Source: Balneolaceae bacterium (lineage in GTDB: Bacteria; Bacteroidota; Rhodothermia; Balneolales; Balneolaceae). Taken from it: a stretch of DNA of 64,000 nt. A model generated the notes under the pieces. It searched no databases and had not been told where the DNA came from. It saw nothing but the letters and a program-made list of their open reading frames with translations. The translations under genes and the position numbers were made by a program. Positions 19,065 to 28,859 of this stretch are shown one piece after another (the stretch's first letter is position 1; the number at the start of each line of letters is the position of its first letter). The stretch spans positions 39,857-103,856 of the forward strand of contig JAGYJQ010000009.1 in the NCBI GenBank assembly GCA_018401935.1, in the 5' to 3' direction.

Positions 19065-20732
19065 ATGCCACGCGAAAGCGGTATATCTGTTTGTGAATAC
19101 CATGTGATGGGTAGATTTTCACCTTCGTTCAACAGGACTGCTGTAATTGCAGTCAATCGGCTTTACAATAAACTGTTCACTGGTTTGTTCTGTGGCCTGA
19201 GTCAAAGCCTGGCAGATGTTCTATCTGTGTACAAAGCTATGCGAGGGTACTGCTACTGTCTTTGGCTTGCATTCCTATTCTTACAGAGTACGTTCAATCC
19301 TGGCATTTATGCAAATGCTCATGAGCTGCACATAGAATCTAAAGATACGTTGGCACTTCCACCCCCCATTGGTCTTGGTGAAATTGAAATTATAGCTGAA
19401 AACCCATACCAAGATTTTCAACTACTTAGTACTCAGTATGGTCGATTATCAAAAGAAATTTTAGAACTTAGATTAGCGTCGCATATGGGGAGTATTGCAC
19501 AAGAATTTAGCTCCGCTTATGTGCAAACCAACGGGCCCGGAAGCTTAGCATTACTTTCACAAAGAGGGTTGCCAGCTTCTAGAACCCAGGTAGTTTGGAA
19601 TGGTTTCGGGTTACATCACCCCATGTTAGGAGTGGTCGATTTATCCTTAATACCAAGTAATCTGTTTGATGCGGTACTGTTTACTCCTGGCTTAGGGCAG
19701 ACTCGATTTGGAGGGAGTGGAGCGGGCTCGATGCACATTCTTCAACAACCGTTTGATGGGGAGAAAATAGCTATTCAACAATCGATTGGTAGTTATGGGA
19801 CAAAGCAGTCTACTATTCATGCGGCATCTTCAAAGCAAGGGATATCTTGGGATGTAAGGCTGTATAACAAGACAGCCGAAAATAATTTTGGCTATAAAAA
19901 ACGAGTATTTGATTCAGATCAGCGAGCCGTCGTACCCAAGTGGTTTACTCGTACGAATAACGAAACCCAATCCCATTCGGTCATGTTCAATTTTAGGAAG
20001 GAATCCGATGTAGCTACCCTGGAATCTTCTCGGGATAAGGCTTCAGCTAAAAAGAATCCCTCATTCCGCACTTTTATTGCCAACAGTGAATATCAAAGTA
20101 CTTTTTGGGCTTTTACGCAGGACAACAACGTACCAGGAAGCAAGCTATCGCCAACTCTTAGGGCGAGTCAAGAGGATGATTTCCTACGTTGGATGCAAGG
20201 GCTACGTTGGGGGGTGAGGAATCAGTGGAGAATGCAACATTTTAGTCAGTGGCAGTCACTCGATTTCCAAGATCCTGACAAAGACATTGATAGTGAGAGT
20301 GACATTTGGAGTAGCATTTTTCGACTGGAACACCAAGGCAGAATAGGGGAGCGTGCTTTATTGCAAAGCTCAGCAGAGTGGTCTAGTACGGGTGTTCAAA
20401 GCTCGGACTACAACGGAACTCGCTCTCGGTGGTCACTTTCTCATAGGCACTCAATGCAGCGTGAGTTCGGCACGAAAAGCGTTCTTCGAGCGGATATACA
20501 TCAAGCCTTTTACAACGATTTTGGGTGGAATTGGTCGGGTGAGGTGGGTTGGAACTCGAAGTTAAGCTCGGCACTTGGGATTCGATTTCTTTCGGCTAAA
20601 AGTTCAGTCATTCCTACCTTTAACGATTTATACTGGCCGAGTTTAGGAAACCCGGATTTAAAAAGTGAGCAGGTGTATTCCCTCGAAGGAGGGCTTCAGT
20701 GGGCGCAGACTGCTACGGTGGAATGCGGGTAA
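19065..20732 (+). pseudogene. TonB-dependent receptor (BtuB-like), 5' part of a frameshifted gene
   Basis: This part codes for the plug domain and about half of the barrel of an outer-membrane receptor. The plug is recognisable from GEIEIIAENPYQ through LLSQRGLPASRTQVVWNGFGL and RFGGSGAGSMHIL. Barrel strands follow to PTFNDLYWPSLGNPDLKSEQ, a stretch typical of the C-terminal third of such receptors. The frame then stops at TAA 20730-20732. Expected sequence continues in other frames (GGMRVKLETDVQL, then YYWNKVNNGIR, then the frame starting at 20779), implying about three indels within 100 bases. The likely real start is ATG 19239, preceding a signal peptide (YCYCLWLAFLFLQS). The riboswitch upstream indicates cobalamin uptake. 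Decay and sequencing error cannot be told apart here. Confidence 0.75.
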
Positions 20733-20778
20733 AATTAGAAACCGATGTTCAGCTGATATTACTGGAATAAGGTGAACA

Positions 20779-21393
20779 ATGGCATACGTTAAGGCTTTGA
20801 TGGCGGGCGACGTTCAAGGCCTGAATATAGAGGCAATCACGGCGCGAGGTTTCGAATCAGACATAGCCTTAGCCTTTCAGCATGCTCGGCTTAGCGGTAT
20901 GGTAAAAAGTGGGGTATACCAAGTGATTGCACATATGGATAAGGAACGCTACGAAGATGATCCGGCACTAAACAAACAACTGCGATACACTCCCGAGTGG
21001 CAGTTTAAGCATTATGTCCATCTCAGGTATAAATCTATGCAGTTAATGCTATCTAATTCTTACGTAACTGAGCGCTACAGCAGCGCTGATCACTCAAGTC
21101 CTTTTGACCCTCTTTCTGCGTATTCAACATGGAACACGGCCTTCGGTATTGATATTCCTTGGTCAGGTAATCGGCCACCGCGGCCCAAGGAAGTAACGAT
21201 GGCTACTACACAAACCAACAGAAAGATTCTGGGACAGCCACTTTGGCAACTTCGCTGGAGGGTAGAGCTAAATAACATTTTTTCAGAAACCTATGAGCAG
21301 GTGCTTAACTACCCCATGCCAGGTCGACATTTTATGCTAAGCATTCAATTAAATCGTGTAGCCCATGAAAATAGACCCTTCACGAACAAGTAG
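20779..21393 (+). pseudogene. TonB-dependent receptor, 3' part (C-terminal barrel)
   Basis: The segment from AGDVQGLNIEAITARGFESD matches the GDVxxxGIE turn found in receptor barrels. It continues through strands such as YVHLRYKSMQLMLSNSY and LGQPLWQLRWRVELNNIFSETYEQVLNYPMPGRHFMLSIQL, the last being a typical terminal region (NIF-x-x-x-Y-E-x-V, YPMPGR). It is the missing C-terminal part of the gene at 19065. The ATG at 20779 is unlikely to be a genuine start. The coding strand is well preserved on both sides of the break, so loss of function would be recent. The following BtuG-like gene overlaps its end by up to 29 bases. Confidence 0.75.
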
Positions 21394-22969
21394 TGCAGTA
21401 ACTATCACATTTGTAGGCAATTTAAAATACATAAACCTAAGACTAATGAATGTACTATCAAGCCGAATTGAACCGAATCAGACAGATACGAATCGAACAG
21501 AATCAAGCCGAATTGAACCGAATCAGACAATCAAACAAAAGCCACTGACATTTCCTGTCATAGCCAAGGGGCACTTCTTTGTTTTATTCCTACTTGGTTA
21601 CGCCCTTTCGACCTCACAGATGAATGCACAGGTCAATGTACAGATGAATACACAATCAGCTTTTGAGTCCGGCGCCACCTTAGAGTACCTGCTCATTGGT
21701 AACGAAGGCGGTTTTGGTTCATCAAATGCCACGATTAGTCGGTACAATCCGGTTACTAAGAACCTGCTGGACGGGGTATTTTTAGGTGCAAATGGTATAG
21801 GATTAGGCGATGTACTCCAAAGTTTACAGTATTATGATGGTCAGATCTATGCGGTTATGAACAACTCAGCACAAATTGTGGTGATGGACCCTAAATCATT
21901 TACCCAGCAAGGTCTTATTTCATTACCTGATGGGGCTAGTCCCAGGCAAATACTCCATCTAAATGCAGAGATAGCCTATGTCACCGATTTATATGGAGAT
22001 TTGATTCATTTGATAAACCCAGCCACACAGCAGGTACTTTCCACCAAAATTTCGGTAGGAGATGGCCCTGAATTTATGGTCTATCATCAAGAAGCTGTTT
22101 TTGTAGGAAATTATGGCTTTGGGCAAGATTCGACCATCATGGTTATTGATCCAGCTCAACATAAGGTGGTTGATACCTTAGTGGTGGCCTCTGGTCCGGG
22201 TCAAATAACCATGGACAACAATGGTGATCTATGGGTAGTATGCACCGGCTATGCGGGAGATTATGACGAGCAATGGAATTTAATAGAAGGTACCCAGCGG
22301 CCTGGGGGGCTTTTTCGCATAGAAAAGGATGCTCAAGATCAACAATGGAGGGTCACAAAGGAGTTAGAGCTCAAACAAGCAGGCATTCATCTAGGATACG
22401 ATCCCAATAATGAATACCTCTATCTACAAAGCGAGGGAATCAAACGGGTCGATCTAACCCAGTCAGTGCTAGCCCCTGAAGCTATTATTTCAGGTTCATA
22501 TTATTCATTTTACTATGAGAGTGTAGGGGGTGATATTTATTTAGCCGATGCCAAAGACTATGTGAGTGCCGGCTCCGTCCGGGTGATTGATACCGAAACC
22601 CTTCAGGATTTGGATACATTTAGTGTGGGGATTATACCCGGAAGTTTTTTGGCGATCTACGCATCAGAAAGCACAGCGATTGATCAACTGGATGATGAGG
22701 GACCGAGCCTGGTTGAGTTATACCCTAATTATCCTAATCCATTTAACCCAACAACTCAGATACAATACTCCATACCGGAGAGTGGATTTGTTGAATTAGT
22801 AATTTTTAACTCGTTAGGCCAAAAAGTAGCCATTTTGGAGCAGGGTATAAAACAAAGAGGACGTTATACCCAGACGTTTAATGCACAACATTTACCTTCG
22901 GGTGTGTACTATGCACACGTATTATTTAATGGCTATCAGCGTGTTACGAAAATGTTACTAATTAAATAA
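21365..22969 (+). CDS. BtuG-like secreted beta-propeller with C-terminal sorting domain
   Basis: A YncE/DUF5074-type propeller (blades such as EYLLIGNEGGFGSSNATISRY and VVMDPKSFTQQGLISLPDGA) placed directly after the B12-controlled receptor. In Bacteroides the equivalent second gene, BtuG, is a surface lipoprotein propeller that binds cobalamin and caps BtuB. This protein differs: it has a signal peptide (FFVLFLLGYALSTSQMNAQ) without a lipobox cysteine, and it ends with a sorting domain (LYPNYPNPFNPTTQIQYS...KMLLIK, about residues 455-534). The longest start is 21365; the ATG at 21446 avoids overlap with the receptor. A tandem repeat sits in the N-terminal arm. The cobalamin role is inferred from context. 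Confidence 0.75.
   Translation: MKIDPSRTSSAVTITFVGNLKYINLRLMNVLSSRIEPNQTDTNRTESSRIEPNQTIKQKPLTFPVIAKGHFFVLFLLGYALSTSQMNAQVNVQMNTQSAFESGATLEYLLIGNEGGFGSSNATISRYNPVTKNLLDGVFLGANGIGLGDVLQSLQYYDGQIYAVMNNSAQIVVMDPKSFTQQGLISLPDGASPRQILHLNAEIAYVTDLYGDLIHLINPATQQVLSTKISVGDGPEFMVYHQEAVFVGNYGFGQDSTIMVIDPAQHKVVDTLVVASGPGQITMDNNGDLWVVCTGYAGDYDEQWNLIEGTQRPGGLFRIEKDAQDQQWRVTKELELKQAGIHLGYDPNNEYLYLQSEGIKRVDLTQSVLAPEAIISGSYYSFYYESVGGDIYLADAKDYVSAGSVRVIDTETLQDLDTFSVGIIPGSFLAIYASESTAIDQLDDEGPSLVELYPNYPNPFNPTTQIQYSIPESGFVELVIFNSLGQKVAILEQGIKQRGRYTQTFNAQHLPSGVYYAHVLFNGYQRVTKMLLIK
21457..21529 (+). repeat. 28-bp direct repeat in the N-terminal arm of the BtuG-like gene
   Basis: Two perfect 28-bp copies begin with atcaagccgaattgaaccg at 21457 and 21502, 45 bp apart (in frame), encoding SSRIEPNQT twice. 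The middle (GATACGAATCGAACAGA) is a related A/C/G-rich sequence. The repeat adds polar residues ahead of the signal peptide, or may lie upstream of the true start if translation begins further on. Confidence 0.9.
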
Positions 22970-22995
22970 ATGCTCGTTATGCTGATCTTCAGTAA

Positions 22996-23275
22996 TATTT
23001 TCTAATTATTATATAATAATAGTATAATAATTAATTTTATATACACTATATAATATAATGATTAATTTATTATGTGGATAACTTTTCCACCTTGTGAAAA
23101 CTCTCTTGACATCAGAATAAAGGCGATTATAAGTGCTTTAGAGCCCTATTTTTAATCTATTGAAAGATTGTATAATATAGTTTACAGCTTATTCTTGATA
23201 CTCTAAAATGAATGTCCCTTGGTGATATTATTCCTAATTTTTACAATGTGGATAAGTGTGGGTAATTGTGGAAAA
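22996..23275. other. DnaA-box cluster with AT-rich region: candidate replication origin or DnaA-regulated nrd promoter
   Basis: Perfect DnaA boxes (TTATCCACA, minus strand) lie at 23073-23081 and 23247-23255. One-mismatch boxes lie at 23257-23265 (TTACCCACA) and 23267-23275 (TTTTCCACA), and TTTTCCACC is at 23083-23091 on the plus strand. Boxes at 23247, 23257 and 23267 are spaced exactly 10 bp apart in the same orientation. To the left, about 22996-23072 is almost pure A/T with TA(A/G) triplets at 23014-23030 (TAA TAA TAG TA TAA TAA). Such a box cluster beside a melting region is typical of oriC. DnaA boxes also regulate nrdAB in some bacteria, and nrdJ is the next gene. No dnaA gene is in the window. 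Confidence 0.6.
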
Positions 23276-23429
23276 GAAATTCAGATTTAATTTGTTAGCG
23301 TACATTTGAGCATATATATTAGTTGTCACTTCTTATGCTGACGTACTAGCTAATGGAGTCAACATATCATCAATGCAGGCGTAACCTGTAACGACACTAA
23401 CGAGAAATTAACGCAAACGAAGTAGCCAC

Positions 23430-26400
23430 ATGAAATTTAATCGCTTCTATACAAAAGACACTTGGGAAACTCCATTTGATGCCCTACAATTTGACAGTCG
23501 AACCTCTGAAATAAAAAATCCAGACGGGTCCAAAGTTTTCCATATGGAAAACGTGCAAGTACCTTCCTCATGGTCGCAGGTAGCAACCGATATAATTGCT
23601 CAAAAATATTTCCGTAAAGCGGGTGTGCCTGTGGTCCTAAAGAAAGTGGCTGAAAAAGGAGTCCCAACTTGGTTGCAGCGATCGGTAGCAGATACGGCTG
23701 CGATGAAAGACCTACCTGAAGAAGAGCGATTTACTCATGAAGTGGACAGTCGTCAAGTGTTTAACCGCCTCGCAGGTTGTTGGACGTATTGGGGATGGAA
23801 ATATGATTATTTTGATAGTGAAGCCGATGCAAAAGTTTTCTACGACGAGCTTGCCTACATGTTGGCTGCACAAATGGCCGCTCCTAACAGTCCTCAATGG
23901 TTTAATACTGGGCTACACTGGGCTTATGGAATAAATGGTCCCGCACAAGGTCATTACTATGTAGATGCCAAAACCGGAAAACTGACCCGATCCAAAGATT
24001 CCTACACCCATCCACAACCGCATGCATGTTTCATTCAAAGTGTGGATGATGATCTAGTGAATGAAGGCGGTATTATGGACCTCTGGGTTCGTGAAGCGCG
24101 GCTATTCAAGTACGGGTCTGGTACCGGAAGTAATTTTTCCTCTATACGTGGTGAAGACGAGCCCTTAAGTGGCGGTGGGCGTTCTTCAGGCTTAATGAGT
24201 TTCCTTAAAATTGGAGATCGTGCTGCCGGCGCTATTAAATCGGGTGGCACCACCAGACGAGCCGCTAAAATGGTTACCCTAGACTTAGATCATCCCGATA
24301 TTGAAAGCTATATCAACTGGAAAGTAGTGGAGGAACAAAAGGTAGCAGCGTTGGTAGCCGGATCTAAAGCAACCCAAAAGCACCTTAAAAAGATTATTGG
24401 ACTGTGCCACACTCCAGTGGAAATTGAAGGACGTACTTTCAATGGTGAAATGAGTCGTAATCCACTTAAGAACAAGGCTTTGGCTCAAGCAATCAGGGAA
24501 GCAAAGCGAGAGCAGGTACCTTTAAATTATATTGAACGAGTAATTCAACTTGCAGCACAAGGTTTTACCGATTTAGAGTTTGATACTTACGATACCGACT
24601 GGAATTCAGAAGCATACAACACTGTATCAGGTCAAAATTCAAACAACTCTGTACGTGTGCCTAATTCGTTCATGAAAGCAGTGGTCGATGATAAAGACTG
24701 GCATCTACACTGGCGAATTGAAAAAGAACGTGCCGAAAAAGAAGGGCGAGCACCAGCGGCGTGTAAAACACTTAAAGCAACAGAACTTTGGGATCAAATT
24801 GCCTACGCAGCTTGGTCATGTGCTGATCCGGGTACTCAATACCACGATACGATAAATGAGTGGCATACCTGCCCAGAAGATGGGGAAATTCGTGCAAGTA
24901 ATCCGTGTTCGGAATACATGTTTTTGGACAACACTGCGTGTAACTTGGCATCGCTCAACCTCATGAAATTTTTCACCGATGAGACTTGCACAACCTTTGA
25001 TGTAGAATCCATACGATCAGCCTCACGATTTTGGACTACTGTACTTGAAATTTCAGTACTCATGGCCCAGTTCCCTTCTAAAGAGATTGCTGAGCTTTCC
25101 TATGTATTCAGAACTCTCGGGCTAGGCTATGCGAATATTGGTGCTGCTTTAATGGTACAGGGTATTCCTTATGATAGTCCAGAAGGGGTTGCTACGGCTG
25201 GTGCTATTACTGCTATCATGCATATGAAGGCCTACGAAACCTCAGCAGAACTAGCGGGTGAGTTAGGAACTTTCGAAGGTTATGAGCGTAACAAAGAACA
25301 TATGCTACGAGTGATGAGAAATCACCGCCGTGCTGCATACAATGAAGCAGCCGAAGCCTATGAGGGGCTCACGGTTACTCCATTGGGTATTGATGAAGCC
25401 TATTGCCCCGACTATTTGTTAACCGCCGCTCGTGAAACAGCCGATGCAGCCGTTCAAAAAGGAGAGAAGCATGGGTATCGTAATGCCCAAGTAACAGTAT
25501 TGGCACCGACTGGAACTATTGGGTTGGTGATGGATTGTGACACTACTGGTATTGAGCCTGATTTTGCTTTGGTAAAATTCAAAAAGTTAGCAGGAGGCGG
25601 GTACTTCAAAATCATTAATCAGAGTGTGCCTAGTGCATTAAAAACGCTTGGATACACTGACAAAGAATCCAAAGAAATCATCAATTTTGCCAAAGGATAT
25701 GCCACTTTAGAGGGCTGCCCTCACATCAACCCGGAAAGTCTAGCTGAAAAAGGCTTTGGGGCGGAGCAGTTAAGCGCAATTGAATCGGCACTTCCGGCTA
25801 GTTTTGATATCAAATTTGCGTTCAATCACTTTACTCTAGGCGAAGATTTCTGTAAAGATGTATTGGGTCTGACCGATGAGCATCTCAACGACTTCACTTT
25901 TGATATGTTACGTCACCTAGGATTTAGCCGAGAGCAAATTCAGGATGCCAATGACTATGTTTGCGGTACTATGACAGTAGAAGGTGCTCCTCACTTAAAG
26001 GATGAGCATTTGGCTGTTTTTGACTGTGCAAATAAATGCGGTAGAACGGGAACTCGGTATATTTCAGCCGAAGGACATATACGAATGATGGCGGCTGCAC
26101 AACCGTTTTTGTCCGGAGCAATATCCAAGACCATTAACCTACCGAATGAGGCCACCGTTGAGGACATGAAAAAAGCGTACATGATGTCATGGGAAATGAT
26201 GTTAAAGGCAAATGCACTCTATAGAGATGGCTCTAAGTTGAGCCAACCGCTTAATAGTATGGCTGATGTACTCGAAGAAATTGAGGAAGAAGTGGTAGAC
26301 ACTGTTGACATGGCCACTGCCGAAGCACAAAGTAAAGTAGTAGAGGTAGCTGAGCGAATTATACACAAGTATGTGGCTCGACGACAACGACTCCCATTCC

Positions 26401-27080
26401 GTCGTGAAGGGTATACCCAAAAAGTAAAAATAGGTGGGCAGAGTGTGTATCTCCGCACTGGTGAGTACGAAAACGGGCAATTAGGCGAAATTTTCATCGA
26501 TATGCACCGCGAAGGAGCGGCTTTCCGTAGCCTATTAAATTGTTTTGCTATCTCCATATCATTAGGCCTACAACATGGTGTGCCTCTCGAAGAATTTGTG
26601 GATGCTTTTGTATTCACTAAGTTCGAACCAAGCGGTATGGTAAACGGGAACCCTCACGTGAAAATGTCTACCTCGGTTATTGATTACATTTTCCGGGAGT
26701 TAGCAGTAACTTATCTGGGACGTGAAGATCTAGCTCATGTACCTGTGGATGATATTCACATGCGGAATCTAAAGGCCATTGGATCAGATACTGATCATAA
26801 TACCAACCAACCAATTGCACCTGCTCAAACCATCGCACAGACACCAGCATCTGTAACCGAGCCTGTAGCTGCAGTTGCTCCAGTTAGCAGTCATGTTCCT
26901 GAAGCCACTGCAACAAGTAGTACATCTGCTGCAAAATCAGGATACGAAAGTGACTACGAGAAGGCTAAACAATTAGGCTATACAGGAGATGCTTGTGTAG
27001 AGTGTGGTAGTATGACCATGGTTCGTAACGGAACGTGTTTGAAATGTATTACATGTGGATCAACTTCTGGGTGTAGCTAA
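23430..27080 (+). CDS. nrdJ: Vitamin B12-dependent ribonucleotide reductase (class II, NrdJ)
   Basis: Reduces ribonucleotides to deoxyribonucleotides using adenosylcobalamin to generate the thiyl radical. The long 1216-residue form is present. Active-site elements include [20 protein letters not shown] (about residue 490-510) and [19 protein letters not shown] (about 694-712). A variable Ala/Thr/Ser/Pro-rich linker (about 1130-1175) leads to the C-terminal zinc-ribbon and redox cysteines CVECG...[14 protein letters not shown]. It needs no oxygen and fits cobalamin dependence. It lies 350 bases downstream of the DnaA-box cluster and is followed by a strong terminator. No B12 riboswitch precedes this gene itself. 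Confidence 0.97.
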   Translation: MKFNRFYTKDTWETPFDALQFDSRTSEIKNPDGSKVFHMENVQVPSSWSQVATDIIAQKYFRKAGVPVVLKKVAEKGVPTWLQRSVADTAAMKDLPEEERFTHEVDSRQVFNRLAGCWTYWGWKYDYFDSEADAKVFYDELAYMLAAQMAAPNSPQWFNTGLHWAYGINGPAQGHYYVDAKTGKLTRSKDSYTHPQPHACFIQSVDDDLVNEGGIMDLWVREARLFKYGSGTGSNFSSIRGEDEPLSGGGRSSGLMSFLKIGDRAAGAIKSGGTTRRAAKMVTLDLDHPDIESYINWKVVEEQKVAALVAGSKATQKHLKKIIGLCHTPVEIEGRTFNGEMSRNPLKNKALAQAIREAKREQVPLNYIERVIQLAAQGFTDLEFDTYDTDWNSEAYNTVSGQNSNNSVRVPNSFMKAVVDDKDWHLHWRIEKERAEKEGRAPAACKTLKATELWDQIAYAAWSCADPGTQYHDTINEWHTCPEDGEIRASNPCSEYMFLDNTACNLASLNLMKFFTDETCTTFDVESIRSASRFWTTVLEISVLMAQFPSKEIAELSYVFRTLGLGYANIGAALMVQGIPYDSPEGVATAGAITAIMHMKAYETSAELAGELGTFEGYERNKEHMLRVMRNHRRAAYNEAAEAYEGLTVTPLGIDEAYCPDYLLTAARETADAAVQKGEKHGYRNAQVTVLAPTGTIGLVMDCDTTGIEPDFALVKFKKLAGGGYFKIINQSVPSALKTLGYTDKESKEIINFAKGYATLEGCPHINPESLAEKGFGAEQLSAIESALPASFDIKFAFNHFTLGEDFCKDVLGLTDEHLNDFTFDMLRHLGFSREQIQDANDYVCGTMTVEGAPHLKDEHLAVFDCANKCGRTGTRYISAEGHIRMMAAAQPFLSGAISKTINLPNEATVEDMKKAYMMSWEMMLKANALYRDGSKLSQPLNSMADVLEEIEEEVVDTVDMATAEAQSKVVEVAERIIHKYVARRQRLPFRREGYTQKVKIGGQSVYLRTGEYENGQLGEIFIDMHREGAAFRSLLNCFAISISLGLQHGVPLEEFVDAFVFTKFEPSGMVNGNPHVKMSTSVIDYIFRELAVTYLGREDLAHVPVDDIHMRNLKAIGSDTDHNTNQPIAPAQTIAQTPASVTEPVAAVAPVSSHVPEATATSSTSAAKSGYESDYEKAKQLGYTGDACVECGSMTMVRNGTCLKCITCGSTSGCS

Positions 27081-27129
27081 GCACAAGAACGACCTCTGCA
27101 TAATTTTTCTTTCATGGAGAAACAGGATA

Positions 27130-27164
27130 AACCCTGACTAGCTGAATGCTAGTTGGGGTTTTTT
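27130..27164 (+). terminator. Rho-independent terminator after nrdJ
   Basis: A 13-bp stem, AACCCTGACTAGC (27130-27142) with GCTAGTTGGGGTT (27148-27160), closes a 5-base loop with two G-T wobbles and runs directly into TTTTTTG. Placed 50 bases after the nrdJ stop. Confidence 0.85.
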
Positions 27165-27252
27165 GTGCTAAATGGGTTAATGGAACAGGTGTATGTTAGT
27201 CGCATGCTATACTCATATTACCTTCCTATATCTAAAAAAACCGAGAACCCAG

Positions 27253-28407
27253 TTACTTTATTAAGCTAATAACCCTGCTTCTACTCCCGCTATTACTCTG
27301 CACAAACAGGAGATAATTACCAGAGGCCATATGCTGTAAATTAATAGAGGCCCAATGCTCGCCAGCTGGGTATAGCTGATTCGACATCAGCTCAACTTTT
27401 TTACCTGCCATGGTAACCACCGATATACTGATGGGGCTTTCTTTAGGTAAATAAAATCCGATCAACGTAGTAGGGTTAAAGGGATTTGGGTAGTTTGGTA
27501 ATAGGGACATCCCATCAGGTTGAGTCGCTGAATAACGGGCATCCTCTGTAATACTTGTGCTCAGTTCTGATTCAATGGTTTTTGCGGCTTCGGTTAGTGT
27601 TTTGTACTGTATACGGCTTCCATAATAGGTATTCAATGAGTCTAACAAGGCCCCCATCCACCTCAATGTAATGGCATTTTCATACCCAGCACGGATAAAG
27701 GGATCGTGCATCATAAGTACATAGATGCCCGAATTTTGTTGCTCTTGCTTAATTTCTTGAATGGCTTTAGCTAAATTCTCTGCATAGTTTTGTTGGGTTA
27801 ATGCCCAAGTGAACTCCGCATTAATAGGTATATCATACAAGTTTTGGTGACTTTGCCCTAAAGCACCCGCAGTAGAAATAACGGGAAAACCAAGATCTGC
27901 CAACACAGCTTTGGTGGTTGCATCATATACATGTCCAGGAGGTATAAAACTTGTAGGCTTAATACCTAAAGAATCCTTCATTATTTGGACACCTTCTAGA
28001 ATGAGTTGTTCTTGTTGTCCATAACTAAGAGCTCGTTTATTTATGGTGCAATACATTTCATGGCTACTTTGCCCACAAATTTGGCAAATATGTATAAGGC
28101 CATGTTGGGCTATTTCGTGACCGTTCCTGTGACTTTGTTTAATTTCACTTGCCAATTGACCATCTGCATTGGCTGCTTCTAAAAGACGATGAGGCATAAG
28201 TCCCCATGTCGCTTTGGCTCCTCTACTAGCTAAGGTATCCTCTAAAGGTAGAATGGAACGGGGTAGTATGGACATATTCCTTGAAAGAATGTCATCGATT
28301 CGTATAACAAATAGTAAGGAATCCGATTGATTAGCCTTTAGCTCCTGCAGATTTATACACAGCGTTAGAACGTAAAATAAGGGAAACAAGAGTACGGTTT
28401 TTTTCAT
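27253..28407 (-). CDS. Secreted polysaccharide-deacetylase-like protein (NodB/DUF2334 type) with C-terminal sorting domain
   Basis: The protein has 384 residues. It has a signal peptide (KTVLLFPLFYVLTLCINLQELKA). The catalytic-type region starts VIRIDDILSR (the D-D of the metal site) and has NGHEIAQHGLIH (HxxxxH), PPGHVYDATTKAVLADLGF and VLMMHDPF. It ends with a sorting domain LLPNYPNPFNPTTLIGFYL, then GNYLLFVQSNSGSRSRVISLIK. The domain order matches secreted carbohydrate-active proteins anchored or exported by a type IX-like route. A cysteine-rich CQICGQSSHEMYC insertion is unusual in the family. Metal ligands look intact, so it is probably an enzyme, but the substrate (polysaccharide, N-acetyl or peptide) cannot be given. 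Confidence 0.75.
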   Translation of the reverse strand: MKKTVLLFPLFYVLTLCINLQELKANQSDSLLFVIRIDDILSRNMSILPRSILPLEDTLASRGAKATWGLMPHRLLEAANADGQLASEIKQSHRNGHEIAQHGLIHICQICGQSSHEMYCTINKRALSYGQQEQLILEGVQIMKDSLGIKPTSFIPPGHVYDATTKAVLADLGFPVISTAGALGQSHQNLYDIPINAEFTWALTQQNYAENLAKAIQEIKQEQQNSGIYVLMMHDPFIRAGYENAITLRWMGALLDSLNTYYGSRIQYKTLTEAAKTIESELSTSITEDARYSATQPDGMSLLPNYPNPFNPTTLIGFYLPKESPISISVVTMAGKKVELMSNQLYPAGEHWASINLQHMASGNYLLFVQSNSGSRSRVISLIK

Positions 28408-28589
28408 GAGTTTGGTTTCAAGGAAGTTGGATTCACCATCAGTTTTTGTATTCTAAAAACATAGTTAATCTTTTAACTAGCTAAAAATCATGCACATTCT
28501 GCCCCTATAGATTGGAATAAACTTTCGGGTTGAAATGAACCTAAAAATAGTGCATACTTCGCAAAACAGGTTTAGTAAACAATAGTTGT

Positions 28590-28859
28590 ATGAATAATCA
28601 CAATTTAAAGGAATACTGGGCAATCAATATTCGATATGTCCTTATTCTAATTTCAATATGGTTCATTGTGTCTTATGGATTTGGCATCCTTTTGGCGCCT
28701 ATGTTAAATGACATTCAAATAGGGGGCTTCAAATTAGGATTTTGGTTTGCTCAACAAGGATCTATATATGTTTTCGTGATTCTAATTTTTGTGTATGTTT
28801 ATCTCATGAATAAACTGGATATCCGCTTTGGGGTACAGGAAGTGGAGGAAGGGCCATGA
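28590..28859 (+). CDS. DUF4212 small subunit of sodium/solute symporter
   Basis: An 89-residue protein with two membrane spans (IRYVLILISIWFIVSYGF, SIYVFVILIFVYVYLMNK) of the DUF4212 family, which is almost always found directly upstream of a VC_2705-type SSS symporter. Its stop overlaps the symporter start by ATGA. The family is thought to act as an accessory subunit of the symporter. The start ATG follows an AT-rich leader; no clear -10 could be settled. Confidence 0.9.
   Translation: MNNHNLKEYWAINIRYVLILISIWFIVSYGFGILLAPMLNDIQIGGFKLGFWFAQQGSIYVFVILIFVYVYLMNKLDIRFGVQEVEEGP

Noticed and set aside
23043..23051. NrdR box upstream of nrdJ
   Set aside because: Only one half-site (ACACTATAT) is seen; no matching second half or second box at the usual spacing.
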